In this document: positions 63,596 to 64,000 of the stretch, one piece after another
Numbering within the stretch: position 1 is the first letter of the stretch
Layout: the number at the start of each line of letters is the position of its first letter
From: Rutpela maculata
Taxonomy: Eukaryota; Arthropoda; Insecta; Coleoptera; Cerambycidae
Length of the DNA stretch: 64,000 bases
Reading direction: 5' to 3'
Assembly (NCBI GenBank): GCA_936432065.2
Contig: OW386292.2
Location: 126,477,639 to 126,541,638, forward strand
Program-made: the position numbers and the translations under genes
The notes under the pieces: model-generated
Seen by the model: the letters and a program-made list of their open reading frames with translations, nothing else
Told to the model about the DNA's origin: nothing
Databases searched by the model: none

Positions 63596-64000
63596 CAGAA
63601 GAGCCAAAAACATACCCTATATAAGGATGAAAATAGGGAAAAATGATGTTATTGAGTTATAGAGCTTCCATGAAGAGAAATATAGTATAAGTCTATTGGT
63701 TGAATGCATGAACGAAGGTGTTAACTAGGGCTTAAACAAAGTAATTGAGACACACTCTGAAGGGTGTGAGAACTACCCCAATATTATACCAAACTACATA
63801 AGAGCTCCAAAAACCGGCGAAAAGGATTGAACCCTCTAAGCTTTATTAATAGGAATTAACCAAAAATCTGTTATGACCTAGTTCACGAAGGGTGAATTAT
63901 GAACTTGAGTCAGTGAAAGTCTAAAGGGCGCTCTCCATAAAATTAATGTCCTAATAGTCTGTTTTCAAACTTCAAGTGTATTTTATAAGGTGGGCGTGAA
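63596..64000. other. Unassigned right edge
   Basis: No gene or repeat recognised. The sequence changes character at about 63596, marking the 5' truncation point of the retrotransposon. Confidence 0.45.

Overview
This is eukaryotic nuclear DNA, AT-rich and repeat-dense, best read as an insect genome. Supporting signs are small exons with GT-AG introns, TATA/GATA promoters, a short (TTAGG) telomere-type tract, and piggyBac, hAT, Tc1/mariner, Harbinger, Penelope, copia and Jockey/R1-like relics. A beetle with a large genome would fit, but the order cannot be fixed from sequence alone. There is no prokaryotic or CRISPR content.

Host genes: the only convincing host genes form a tandem family on the minus strand, encoding small secreted proteins made of fibronectin type III (FN3)-like domains. 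Gene A shows only its promoter and signal-peptide exon (3842-3905) and runs off the left edge. Gene B is complete: exons 39837-39900, 31363-31632, 20096-20377 and 17546-17847 join in frame to 305 residues (signal peptide plus three FN3-like domains, one per exon, all introns phase 1). Gene C shows its last two domain exons (60395-60679, 54896-55197) and starts beyond the right edge. A and B share a promoter with a TATA box and an inverted GATA pair. B and C share exon sizes, phases and a near-identical poly(A) signal position.

Mobile DNA, left to right: a palindromic ~100-bp-unit array (895-2325) and a MITE (2328-2912); satellite units split by a retrotransposon end (4560-6095); a long-TIR element with a nuclease-like gene remnant (7515-9375); a piggyBac relic (10190-11060); MITEs and a motif-rich element (11962-17215); an LTR and a MITE with a tRNA-like core inside intron 3 of gene B; a fold-back element (20891-26415) split by a hAT (21552-24864, perfect 8-bp target duplication) that itself holds a 1.5-kb palindrome and a retrotransposon end; Penelope and Jockey-like pieces; a mariner (28688-30922) inside an older MITE; two more long-TIR nuclease-like elements (31838-33596, 34438-36497); Harbinger and R1-like relics; interrupted non-LTR pieces; a fold-back element whose arms carry coding sequence (47222-48345); a copia relic with LTR (50150-52590); a further nuclease-like TIR element (53125-54785); and non-LTR elements at 58.0-59.7 and 61.5-63.6 kb.

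Most notable: five relics of one protein family recur in 64 kb. It has acidic motifs of PIN/FEN-nuclease type (DAD, DTD, GCDTTS-like) and a Cys-rich C-terminus. Four of the five lie between long terminal inverted repeats that look unrelated from copy to copy, and no DDE transposase is seen with them. This is the best candidate here for an under-described mobile system.
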